A stretch of DNA of 5,168 nucleotides from Akkermansia sp. (GCA_020047775.1 JAIFNK010000305.1:1-5168), one strand, 5' to 3'. Counted from the first letter of the stretch, positions 1-5,168 are shown. Notes: generated by a model from the sequence alone, not told the origin. Translations and numbers: made by a program.

Positions 1-265
1 CGGCAGTTCCCGCCTCTGCGACTACGTGACGGTGGCCGGGCAAAGCGGGATTGCAGGGCACGTGACCGTCGGACCCAAAACCATTCTCAGCGGTCGGTCC
101 GGGGTGACCCGCAACCTGCCCGGCGGTCAGGTTTACGGCGGCAATCCAGCTCAACTGCTGCGTGAGGAAATGAAAACGCAAGCCCTCGCGCGCCGCCTGC
201 CGAAGCTCATCGCCAGGGTGAAAACACTCGAGGAAGCGCTCCAAATCTCGCAGGCTGCCGAGTAG
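1..265 (+). CDS. lpxD: UDP-3-O-acylglucosamine N-acyltransferase LpxD, C-terminal part (5' end outside window)
   Basis: The reading frame is open from base 2 to the TAG at 263-265 and gives the last 87 residues of a protein; the family is usually about 340 residues. Visible are the last turns of a left-handed hexapeptide-repeat helix (pattern VTVAGQSGIAG, VTVGPKTILSG), then GVTRNLP and a VYGGNPAQ loop, then a basic C-terminal helix (MKTQALARRLPKLIARVKTLEE). This hexapeptide / GVT-P / G-PAQ / RRLPKL-RVK-LE order is typical of LpxD, a cytoplasmic trimeric enzyme that N-acylates UDP-3-O-acyl-glucosamine in lipid A synthesis. The catalytic histidine lies upstream of the window and cannot be checked. 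A GTG at 26 is internal and not the start. The gene ends 3 bases before the stop of the convergent gene. LpxA and other hexapeptide transferases are less likely because of the C-terminal helix motif. Confidence 0.9.
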   Translation, partial: GSSRLCDYVTVAGQSGIAGHVTVGPKTILSGRSGVTRNLPGGQVYGGNPAQLLREEMKTQALARRLPKLIARVKTLEEALQISQAAE

Positions 266-268
266 CCC

Positions 269-802
269 TCATTCCGCCAGCGGCTTCGCCCAGGCCGGAA
301 GGTTCTCATCCATGGAATTGTGGCGTTCCACGATTTTCCCGGTGGAAATGTCACCGCGGCTGATCGTCTCCGGCCCGTGAAGCCCTTGATCGACGATATA
401 AACGAACTTCAGGTCGGGCGAGAATTTCCACTTCCGGATCGGAGTATCCACCGTGAAATCCGCGGCGATTTTCTCACCGCGCATGATCCGCAGTTTGTTG
501 CTGCCGAGGAATTCCCCGCCCATCGACGACGATTGGACTTTGAGGATTTCCCCATGACTCCAGCCCACCAGACTGCCGTCGCTGGAAACCTGCGGAAACT
601 GGCAATGACTCTTCTTCGTCCAGAGCTCCTTGCTGCCATCATTGAAAGTGACCTGCACATTACCACTCTCCGACCCATGCGGTCCTTCAGCCTGTTCCTT
701 GGCCGGAATAATCTTCGCCGAAACCGGCCGCCGGGGTTCGGCGGCCGGAGCGAGACCGATTGACAAAATAGCGAGAAACAGAGTGAGGAGTTGGGATTTC
801 AT
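269..802 (-). CDS. Secreted protein of unknown function, beta-propeller-like segments
   Basis: This gene encodes 177 residues. The N-terminus MKSQLLTLFLAILSIGLAPA is a clear Sec signal peptide with probable cleavage at APA^AEP (after residue 20), so the product should be periplasmic or exported. I do not recognise a named family. Two stretches resemble strands of WD40/TolB-type propeller blades: FPQVSSDGSLVGW (69-81) and a segment around 125-158 with WKFSPDLKFVYIVD followed by ISRGDISTGKIV. At this length only about two or three blades would fit, so it is either a small beta-sandwich or a partial propeller that oligomerises. There is one Cys (67). The ATG at 800-802 directly precedes the signal peptide; no Shine-Dalgarno motif is visible upstream. 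It lies 188 bases downstream of the SPFH gene on the same strand, with a palindromic element between them, so co-transcription is uncertain. The signal peptide is well supported; a function cannot be given. Confidence 0.75.
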   Translation of the reverse strand: MKSQLLTLFLAILSIGLAPAAEPRRPVSAKIIPAKEQAEGPHGSESGNVQVTFNDGSKELWTKKSHCQFPQVSSDGSLVGWSHGEILKVQSSSMGGEFLGSNKLRIMRGEKIAADFTVDTPIRKWKFSPDLKFVYIVDQGLHGPETISRGDISTGKIVERHNSMDENLPAWAKPLAE

Positions 803-860
803 GGCGTTTATGAATTCGAAAGGTCAGTCATTTGGATAGAAGAAACAATCTGAAAAATCA

Positions 861-956
861 TGCCACCCGCAGCTTCGAAGTTACACAAATCAGTCACAGT
901 AACCTGGAATCTGACTCCAGCCCCGGTGGGGCTGAAGAATGATTCTCCGGGTGGCA
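861..956. repeat. Nested imperfect palindrome (possible structured RNA, attenuator or REP-like element)
   Basis: The outer arms are perfect 9-base inverted repeats: TGCCACCCG (861-869) and CGGGTGGCA (948-956). Inside lies an imperfect hairpin at 907-945: GAATC/GATTC, then CT/AG, then CAGCCCC/GGGGCTG around a 3-base loop (925-927), that is 14 pairs out of 18. A third small stem, GTTAC (880-884) with GTAAC (899-903), fits the remaining arm, so the whole could fold as a three-way junction. The element lies between the stop of the SPFH gene and the start of the 177-aa secreted protein gene, both on the minus strand. No T-run follows the hairpin on either strand, so it is not a textbook intrinsic terminator. 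The pairing is seen in the sequence; the role is inference. Confidence 0.5.
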
Positions 957-990
957 CGCGGTGTCGCAATTCTCAATCTGCGATTGCCGC

Positions 991-2952
991 TTATACCAGC
1001 GGATCAAAGGGTTTCACCGGGGTGGCGGAAAACGACTGCTGCGGCGCGGTCGGCGGCGGAACGGGCGCGGGATTCGTTTTCCCACCGAGCTCTTCCATCA
1101 GCTTCATTCCCAGCAGGCCGGAGAGCGCGCTGTTAGTCCCGTCGCCATTTCCTCCGGTGATGAGAATGTCCGGCATGACTTTGACTTTGTCCCTGCCGAT
1201 GATTTCCGCGATCTTGGTGCGGGTGAAATTATCGCCGCCCATGGCATTGACCTGGAGCTGATAGGACTCGGCGTTCGCCTTGCCGATCGCGAGGATCTTC
1301 TCCGCCTCGGCAGCACCGGTCAGGGCGATGCGGCGGGCTTCGGCGTCCGCGATGACCTTGACTCGCTCGGCTTCGGCAGCTGCGTTGAGCTTCACACTGG
1401 CGGCGTCACCACCGGCTTTTTTCACGGCGGCATCGGCGACGCGCTCGGCGATCTGCACACCTTGGTCGGCTTGCACGATCTGCTTCTGGATGTCCGCGAT
1501 GGCGGTTTCCTTTTCGAGGTCCTGGCGGGTTTCCTGGGCCATGCGCTGGGTGTCATAGGTGACCTTCTGTTCCTCGGCGAGCTTGCGGTCGGTTAGGGTT
1601 TTCATGAGCGACTCGGGCGGCGCGATGTCGCCGATGAGCGTGTCCACGCCATTGACGTTGTATTGGTCGAGCACGGTGTTGATATGCTCCTTGGCGGATG
1701 CCTGGCGCTCCTTCCGGGTGGACAGGAACGAAATGACATCGCTGTCCTGGGCACTGTTGCGGAAGTAGTTGCCGATGGTGGGCTCGAGCACCTGGGAGAC
1801 GAGGTTGTTCATGTTTCCGAAACGGGCGATGACCTTGCTGGCTTCGATCATCGGGATGTGGATGATCTGTGAGACGTCGAGGTTGAAGGGGAAGCCGTCC
1901 TTGCTGCGCACGGTGATGGTGGAGAGATGTTTGTCGAGTTGGTGTGCCTCGCTGCGGGCGTTGGCCCAGTTGAGGACGAGGTTGGTGGTCGGCACGTGCT
2001 CGATGCGCAGGATGTAGGTGTTGAGCGGGTATTTCCCGGGTCCGAGCGGTTCCGCCCAGACGCCTTTGTGGCCTTTCGCGACGATGTTGCCGTGTTTGAA
2101 ATCGAGTCCGCTGACATCCGCGCCCTCGTCACCGTAGTAGCTGATCACGACGCCGACGGAGCCGATGGAGATTTCCGTCATCGGGATTTCCTCGACGTGG
2201 ACGAACCAGGTGTTGAGGAAATACGATCCTGCCAGAATCACCTGCGGCTGGAGTCCGCGGCTGCCACCGGCAGCGAGGAAGGCGTCGGCGTTCTGGAAAT
2301 TGCTGTGGCCCTCGGTGACGCGGCCGGCGATCTGACCTTCCGGCAGCGGAGCGCCGTCGAGGGTGGTGACGATGCCGACCATGTTCTCCTTGATCTGGGT
2401 CATTTTCGCGAGGGTGACTTCGAACAGGAATGTATTGATCCGATAGGTGCCGGGCGTGAGGTAAGAGGCCTGGCGACCTTTCTGTCCACCGGAGCGGAGG
2501 AACATCTCGGCGTCCTGAAACATCTGGCAATCCACCCGGCGGGCGAGCACGGCACCGGGGAGCAGCTCGCCGCCGTCCTTGGACATGATCAGGCCGATGA
2601 GACCGTCCGGAATCACCGAGAGCGGCTGGAGGGTGACTTCATACTGCCAGATCCATTTCCAGAAGTAGAGGCCGGGGGCGAGGGTTTGGGATTGGAAACC
2701 CGCTTCGCCATTGAGGGCGATGATCCGGCCGCTGGGGAGTTCCTTGTGCTCGCCGAAGAGCACGAATTTCTTGGTGACCAGGCCGATGCGGTCTTCGGGG
2801 ATGATGACGACGCCCATGAGCTGCATGACCGTGCGGAAGAAAACCAGGAACAGGATCAACCCGAGCACCAGCCAGAGCCACGAGGCGTAGGGGGCGAACG
2901 ATTCGATGATTCCGGACAAATAGCGGGGCGGACCAAACGGGAGTGTTTGCAT
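991..2952 (-). CDS. Membrane-anchored SPFH/band-7 (flotillin-like) protein with four N-terminal repeats
   Basis: This gene encodes 653 residues. A single hydrophobic segment at about 24-41 (SWLWLVLGLILFLVFF) should anchor it in the inner membrane. Four tandem repeats of about 65-75 residues follow (roughly 46-112, 113-185, 186-259, 260-320). Each begins with a hydrophobic strand containing a conserved Gly (G57, G120, G193, G267) and ends with G-x2-G-x5-[LI]-x-[PA]-G-x-Y (G82-Y96, G156-Y170, G230-Y244, G294-Y308). An SPFH domain spans about 320-455 (ITVRSKDGFPFNLDVSQIIH; VNGVDTLIGDIAPPESL). A long charged, Ala/Glu-rich helix follows (about 452-565; AAEAERVKVIADAEARRIAL, AEAEKILAIGKANAE), as in flotillin and stomatin tails, then a Pro-rich end. 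SPFH proteins form ring or cage oligomers that organise membrane domains or partner proteases; no protease or NfeD partner is adjacent here. Weak purine run GGGGG before the ATG at 2950-2952. The SPFH call is firm; its physiological role is unknown. Confidence 0.9.
   Translation of the reverse strand: MQTLPFGPPRYLSGIIESFAPYASWLWLVLGLILFLVFFRTVMQLMGVVIIPEDRIGLVTKKFVLFGEHKELPSGRIIALNGEAGFQSQTLAPGLYFWKWIWQYEVTLQPLSVIPDGLIGLIMSKDGGELLPGAVLARRVDCQMFQDAEMFLRSGGQKGRQASYLTPGTYRINTFLFEVTLAKMTQIKENMVGIVTTLDGAPLPEGQIAGRVTEGHSNFQNADAFLAAGGSRGLQPQVILAGSYFLNTWFVHVEEIPMTEISIGSVGVVISYYGDEGADVSGLDFKHGNIVAKGHKGVWAEPLGPGKYPLNTYILRIEHVPTTNLVLNWANARSEAHQLDKHLSTITVRSKDGFPFNLDVSQIIHIPMIEASKVIARFGNMNNLVSQVLEPTIGNYFRNSAQDSDVISFLSTRKERQASAKEHINTVLDQYNVNGVDTLIGDIAPPESLMKTLTDRKLAEEQKVTYDTQRMAQETRQDLEKETAIADIQKQIVQADQGVQIAERVADAAVKKAGGDAASVKLNAAAEAERVKVIADAEARRIALTGAAEAEKILAIGKANAESYQLQVNAMGGDNFTRTKIAEIIGRDKVKVMPDILITGGNGDGTNSALSGLLGMKLMEELGGKTNPAPVPPPTAPQQSFSATPVKPFDPLV
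1993..2817 (-). repeat. Coding region of the four tandem protein repeats in the SPFH protein
   Basis: These bases encode residues 46-320. Aligned by eye, the closing motif reads GEAGFQSQTLAPGLY, GQKGRQASYLTPGTY, GSRGLQPQVILAGSY and GHKGVWAEPLGPGKY, with the same spacing in all four copies (12 residues from first Gly to last Gly, 14 to Tyr). The two middle repeats are closest and share an extra block, FQDAEMFLRSGG (145-156) and FQNADAFLAAGG (219-230), which the first and fourth lack. The repeats are diverged in protein sequence, and I saw no long DNA-level identity, so this is an old duplication rather than a recent expansion. Confidence 0.75.
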
Positions 2953-3065
2953 AGGCCCCCGTTGTATCGGATTTCCGGCTGGCTGCTATTCCAATCATCG
3001 GGAATGAATGTAAGAGGCCGGTATTGCGCACTTCCGTAGTTTTCTGCAAATTCCCCGCAAACATC

Positions 3066-3452
3066 ATGTCTGACTCCGTGCGTGCCGATCTCTGGCTGTG
3101 GGCCACCCGTTTTTTCAAAACCCGGGGTCTGGCCGCCGACATGTGCGCGACCGGCAAGCTGAAACGCAACGGCCATCCGCTGAAACCCGCGTCGCCGGTG
3201 CAGCCGGGTGCTTTATTGGAAATCCCGTTCCTCGAAGGCCCCGGCGTCCGGACGGTTTCCGTGAAGGCGGTGATCACCAAACGCGTCGCCGCACCGGAAG
3301 CCCAAGCGTGTTACGAGGACCTAACGCCGCCGGAGGTTTACGAGGTGCTCAAACTCTGGCAGATCGCAAAACATGAGGCCGCAAAAGGCCGCCCGACGAA
3401 GCGCGACCGCCGGGAGATCGACAAGATCCACGGGTTTTGGGACGAGGTTTAA
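3066..3452 (+). CDS. hslR: RNA-binding S4 domain protein, Hsp15 (ribosome-associated heat shock protein) family
   Basis: This gene encodes 128 residues, close to the roughly 130 of E. coli Hsp15. The S4 domain starts at residue 6 with VRADLWLWATRFFKTRGLA (Hsp15 consensus R-L-D-K-W-LW-AR-F-KTR-LA), followed by GKLKRNGHPLKPASPVQPGA, then V-VKAVITKRVAAPEAQACYED, and a basic C-terminal tail (KGRPTKRDRREIDKIHGFW). In E. coli Hsp15 binds stalled 50S subunits that still carry peptidyl-tRNA and helps recycle them; the same cytoplasmic role is inferred here. The ATG at 3066 is chosen because family homology begins immediately after it; an in-frame TTG at 3024 would add 14 residues with no family match. 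No Shine-Dalgarno motif is visible. It is divergent from the SPFH gene across a 113-base gap. Other short S4 proteins (RlbA/YaaA type) are less likely given the C-terminal tail. The symbol rests on family resemblance. Confidence 0.85.
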   Translation: MSDSVRADLWLWATRFFKTRGLAADMCATGKLKRNGHPLKPASPVQPGALLEIPFLEGPGVRTVSVKAVITKRVAAPEAQACYEDLTPPEVYEVLKLWQIAKHEAAKGRPTKRDRREIDKIHGFWDEV

Positions 3453-3457
3453 GTGCC

Positions 3458-3491
3458 AAAAAAATCCGCCCGGACGAAAGACGCCCGGGCG
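3458..3491 (-). terminator. Rho-independent terminator of the EF-hand protein gene
   Basis: On the minus strand a GC-only 7-base-pair stem (arms 3485-3491 and 3467-3473, CGCCCGG with CCGGGCG) and an 11-base loop are followed, one TC-type step later, by a run of seven T (the A-run at 3458-3464 on the plus strand). This is the classic intrinsic terminator layout, and it lies 26 bases beyond the stop of the EF-hand gene. It begins 5 bases after the stop of the convergent S4 gene. On the plus strand the hairpin is not followed by a T-run, so it would be a poor terminator for that gene. Confidence 0.85.
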
Positions 3492-3517
3492 AATGTTAGA
3501 TCATGTCGATTTTCAAA

Positions 3518-4033
3518 TCACTCGACTTCCGGCGCATCTTCCGGCGCGCCTTCCGGAGGACCGTCGCGGGGTGGCGGACCATCGGGCCGCGGTGGCCGCG
3601 GATGAATCTCCTCCGGCGACAGCTCGCCATCGCCGTTCTTGTCGAGGGTCTTGAGCGACTCCGGAGCGGCGGCAAGCTCCTCGGCGGAGAGGGTGCCGTC
3701 CGCGTCGGTGTCGAGTGCCTTGATCAAGGGTGGCACGGGGCGGTCGCCGGGAGGCGGACCACCCGGCCCCTTGGGCCTGCCGCCCTCCCCGTCGGGCCGG
3801 CGGACTTCATCGAGTGTGATCTTGCCGTCGCCGTTCTTGTCCATTTTTGCGAGGATCTCGCTGGCGGCTGCGATTTCCTCGGCGGAGAGCTCCTTGTCCT
3901 GGTCCGCATCAAGCACCATAAAAAACGGTGGTGGGGGCGGAGGACGGCGGTCGCCGGGAGGCTTGGGCGGTTGGGCGGAGGCGCTGACACATGCGGCCAG
4001 CGCGATGAGCCAGTGGATGGATTGCGTTTTCAT
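3518..4033 (-). CDS. Secreted EF-hand calcium-binding protein, Pro/Gly-rich
   Basis: This gene encodes 171 residues. [21 protein letters not shown] is a signal peptide with likely cleavage at ASA^Q (after residue 20); LAAC at 12-15 also fits a lipobox, so a lipoprotein is possible. Four EF-hand loops lie in two pairs: [12 protein letters not shown] (42-53), [12 protein letters not shown] (65-76), [12 protein letters not shown] (108-119) and [12 protein letters not shown] (131-142). Loops 2-4 have the canonical D-x-[DN]-x-DG core and a Glu at position 12; loop 1 has Lys in place of the Gly at position 6. Proline-rich stretches flank and separate the pairs (22-37, 80-102, 144-166), and the C-terminus is acidic. 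Calcium binding outside the cytoplasm is the expected property. The ATG at 4031-4033 is chosen because the signal peptide starts there; a longer in-frame start at 4177 adds 48 residues without signal character and crosses the control region. It is divergent from the response-regulator gene and is probably regulated with it. No enzymatic domain is present. Confidence 0.88.
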   Translation of the reverse strand: MKTQSIHWLIALAACVSASAQPPKPPGDRRPPPPPPFFMVLDADQDKELSAEEIAAASEILAKMDKNGDGKITLDEVRRPDGEGGRPKGPGGPPPGDRPVPPLIKALDTDADGTLSAEELAAAPESLKTLDKNGDGELSPEEIHPRPPRPDGPPPRDGPPEGAPEDAPEVE

Positions 4034-4196
4034 GGTTTCGGTAGTGTTGGGGTTGGTTAATGCTTTCCGCTGTCGGGAACGCTGATGATGAAACCCGCCT
4101 CCTGTGAAATCCATGTGTCGATTCCGGCACAAATTTGTAAAGTTTCTGTAAAACCTGTGGGCGGGCCGCCGCTTCACCTGCTATGGCTTTTTCCCA
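4034..4196. promoter_or_regulatory. Shared divergent control region between EF-hand gene and two-component operon
   Basis: These 163 bases separate the starts of the EF-hand gene (-) and the response-regulator gene (+), so promoters for both must lie here or just inside the genes. An AT-rich core at about 4129-4153 stands out from the GC-rich surroundings and contains the palindrome ACAAATTTGT (4129-4138) and tandem GTAAA sites. I could not assign convincing -35/-10 pairs on either strand: the TTTACA on the minus strand at 4141-4136 resembles a -35 box but has no good -10 at 16-18 bases. Neither gene has a recognisable Shine-Dalgarno motif here. Confidence 0.6.
4137..4152 (+). promoter_or_regulatory. 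Candidate CpxR/OmpR-type operator: GTAAA-N6-GTAAA
   Basis: Two GTAAA pentamers (4137-4141 and 4148-4152) are separated by 6 bases, with an 11-base start-to-start period, one helical turn. The known CpxR box of enterobacteria is a tandem GTAAA repeat with about five bases between, and OmpR/PhoB dimers bind such head-to-tail half-sites in general. It starts 60 bases before the ATG of an OmpR-family regulator, fitting autoregulation. Binding itself is inferred. Confidence 0.5.
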
Positions 4197-4922
4197 ATGG
4201 AAACCCAAGGCACCCGCCGCCTCCTGGTCGTCGACGACGATCGCAAGCTAGCCCATCTCATCCGGGACTATCTAACGCCGATGGGCTACGAGGTGGAGCT
4301 CCGCCACAACGGCCCGGACGGGCTGGCGGAGGCGCTGGCAGCGCCCTACGAGGCGGTGATTCTCGATGTGATGATGCCCGGCATGGACGGCATCTCGGTG
4401 CTCCGCGAGCTGCGGAAAAAATCCGATGTGCCCGTGCTGATGCTCACCGCCCTCGGCGAGGAGGCGGACCGCATCGTGGGGCTGGAAATCGGTGCCGACG
4501 ACTATCTGCCCAAGACCTTCTCCTCGCGGGAACTCCTCGCCCGGCTGCGCGCCGTCACGCGGCGGGCGCGGATCCCTGCGGACGCTGGCGCACCCAGCGA
4601 GCTTTGCTGCGGGGGGCTCCGGCTTTGCGTGGAAACCCACACGGCGGTGCTTGGCGACCAGCCGCTCGACCTCACCACCTTGGAATTCGCGATTCTAACT
4701 TCCCTCCTCAAATCCCGCGGCCGCGTGAAAACCCGCGAGCGCCTCATCGAGGAGGTCTCGGAACGCCGGTTCGACATCTTCGACCGGTCCATCGATGTGC
4801 ACGTTTCCTCGCTGCGCAAAAAACTGGGTGACGATGCGAAGAACCCGCGCTTCATCCGGACCGTCCGGGGGATCGGCTACTCGCTGCAGGAACCGGAGAC
4901 GCCCGACTTCGACGAGCCATGA
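4197..4922 (+). CDS. OmpR/PhoB-family response regulator (CpxR-like)
   Basis: This gene encodes 241 residues. The receiver domain (about 8-120) has the acidic cluster DDD at 13-15, the phospho-acceptor D57 in VILDVMMPGMDG, the switch T84 in MLTA, and K106 in DDYLPKTF. The winged-helix DNA-binding domain (about 135-231) shows LDLTTLEFAILTSLL, RSIDVHVSSLRKKLG and FIRTVRGIGYSL, typical of OmpR/PhoB. YLPK resembles CpxR/RstA-type receivers, but the cis-Pro that normally follows the Lys is Thr107 here. It would act in the cytoplasm as a phosphorylation-activated transcription factor for the downstream kinase. The ATG at 4197 lies 11 residues before the first acidic residues, the normal distance; no Shine-Dalgarno motif precedes it. 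Its TGA overlaps the kinase start (ATGA), indicating coupled translation. It is divergent from a secreted EF-hand gene, its likely target. The specific ortholog (CpxR or other) is not settled. Confidence 0.93.
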   Translation: METQGTRRLLVVDDDRKLAHLIRDYLTPMGYEVELRHNGPDGLAEALAAPYEAVILDVMMPGMDGISVLRELRKKSDVPVLMLTALGEEADRIVGLEIGADDYLPKTFSSRELLARLRAVTRRARIPADAGAPSELCCGGLRLCVETHTAVLGDQPLDLTTLEFAILTSLLKSRGRVKTRERLIEEVSERRFDIFDRSIDVHVSSLRKKLGDDAKNPRFIRTVRGIGYSLQEPETPDFDEP

Positions 4923-5168
4923 AAAAGCGCCCTAACATCCCCCTGCTCGCAAAGGTGCTCGGCTGGCTGATCCTGCACCTCGTGATCCTGGCGCTGGCAT
5001 TCGTCGGCTTTGTCGGTTGGCAGTTAGGGCTTGGCTTGGAGTCCCTGCTCAGCGGCTCGGCGGGCGAGCGGCTGCGGACCTTCGGCGAGACCGCGAGGGA
5101 GGAAATCCTGGGCCTGCCCCGCCGCGAATGGAACGACGCCATCCAGCCGCTCGCCCGGGAAAAAAACG
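4919..5168 (+). CDS. Sensor histidine kinase, N-terminal part (3' end outside window)
   Basis: The ATG at 4919-4921 overlaps the regulator's stop by 4 bases (ATGA), and 83 residues are visible before the window ends. The N-terminus is basic (MKKRPNIPLLAK), followed by a membrane segment at about residues 13-33 (VLGWLILHLVILALAFVGFV), and then the start of an extracytoplasmic region (LESLLSGSAGERLRTFGETAREEI, about 40-63, with PRREWNDAI at 67-75). This is the usual start of an EnvZ/CpxA-class kinase with a periplasmic sensor loop between two membrane helices. HAMP, HisKA and ATPase domains are not in the window, so the kinase call rests on operon position, overlap and topology. The sensed signal cannot be read; envelope stress or divalent cation is inferred from the neighbouring secreted EF-hand gene. 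Confidence 0.82.
   Translation, partial: MKKRPNIPLLAKVLGWLILHLVILALAFVGFVGWQLGLGLESLLSGSAGERLRTFGETAREEILGLPRREWNDAIQPLAREKN

Noticed and set aside
873..880. Eight-base palindrome CTTCGAAG upstream of the 177-aa gene
   Set aside because: It is short enough to occur by chance, with no second copy nearby and no known operator match.
965..988. GCAAT / ATTGC inverted repeat just after the SPFH stop as a terminator
   Set aside because: The stem is only 5 bases, with a long loop and no following T-run.
1927..3039. Long open frame (370 codons) on the plus strand, antisense to the SPFH gene
   Set aside because: It is a GC-rich mirror of a well-supported coding frame. Its translation is rich in Asp/Glu/His/Val with no domain, and it overlaps the SPFH gene almost wholly.
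3024..3065. Upstream TTG start for the S4 protein (14 extra residues)
   Set aside because: The added residues match no part of the Hsp15 family, and the ATG at 3066 sits right before the conserved region.
2953..3065. Possible -35/-10 pairs in the SPFH / S4 divergent gap (for example TTGTAT or TTACAT with TATTCC or AATAGC)
   Set aside because: Each matches the consensus at only about half the positions, no better than chance.
4034..4177. Upstream start for the EF-hand protein (48 extra residues)
   Set aside because: It would bury the signal peptide and extend over the control region; MKTQSIHW at 4033 is a natural signal-peptide start.
4183..4251. Small out-of-frame ORF starting ATGGCTTTTTCC, overlapping the regulator start
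   Set aside because: It has 22 codons, no ribosome site and no recognisable peptide. Its overlap with the regulator start is most simply chance.
4085..4831. 248-codon open frame on the plus strand in another frame over the response regulator
   Set aside because: The translation is Arg/Pro/Gly/Ala-rich with no motif, while the regulator frame has all family residues. It is a GC shadow frame.

Overview
The window is GC-rich and gene-dense. It carries seven protein-coding genes (two cut by the window edges), one clear intrinsic terminator and two short intergenic regions with recognisable structure. No rRNA, tRNA, CRISPR array, insertion sequence or phage gene was seen. The organism is Gram-negative: there is an LpxD acyltransferase for lipid A, several signal-peptide proteins, and an envelope-type two-component system. 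A large N-terminally anchored SPFH protein, a small secreted EF-hand protein with Pro/Gly-rich spacers, high GC and start codons without Shine-Dalgarno sequences together suggest Verrucomicrobiota (Verrucomicrobiaceae/Luteolibacter-like). That placement is inference from protein style, not from a marker gene.

Layout, left to right: (1) the 3' end of lpxD (+), convergent with a secreted 177-aa protein of unknown function (-), with only 3 bases between the stop codons. (2) A 188-base gap holding a nested imperfect palindrome at 861-956. (3) A 653-residue membrane-anchored SPFH/band-7 protein (-), with four tandem N-terminal beta-type repeats resembling in layout the repeat-shoulder-helix order of eukaryotic major vault protein. 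(4) Divergent from it, a short Hsp15-type S4 RNA-binding protein (+). (5) A 171-aa secreted EF-hand protein (-), ending in a strong terminator that sits just after the S4 gene. (6) Divergent from the EF-hand gene, an OmpR/PhoB-type response regulator (+), whose stop overlaps the start of a sensor histidine kinase (+) that runs off the window.

The right-hand block (secreted Ca2+-binding-type protein <- shared 163-base control region -> regulator-kinase) has the same geometry as cpxP <- -> cpxRA of enterobacteria. The shared region carries tandem GTAAA half-sites 11 bases apart, the type of site that OmpR-family dimers, CpxR in particular, bind. I infer that the regulator controls itself and the EF-hand gene, and that the EF-hand protein may report calcium or envelope state to the kinase. 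The SPFH protein is the other noteworthy gene because of its repeat architecture. The remaining genes look ordinary.
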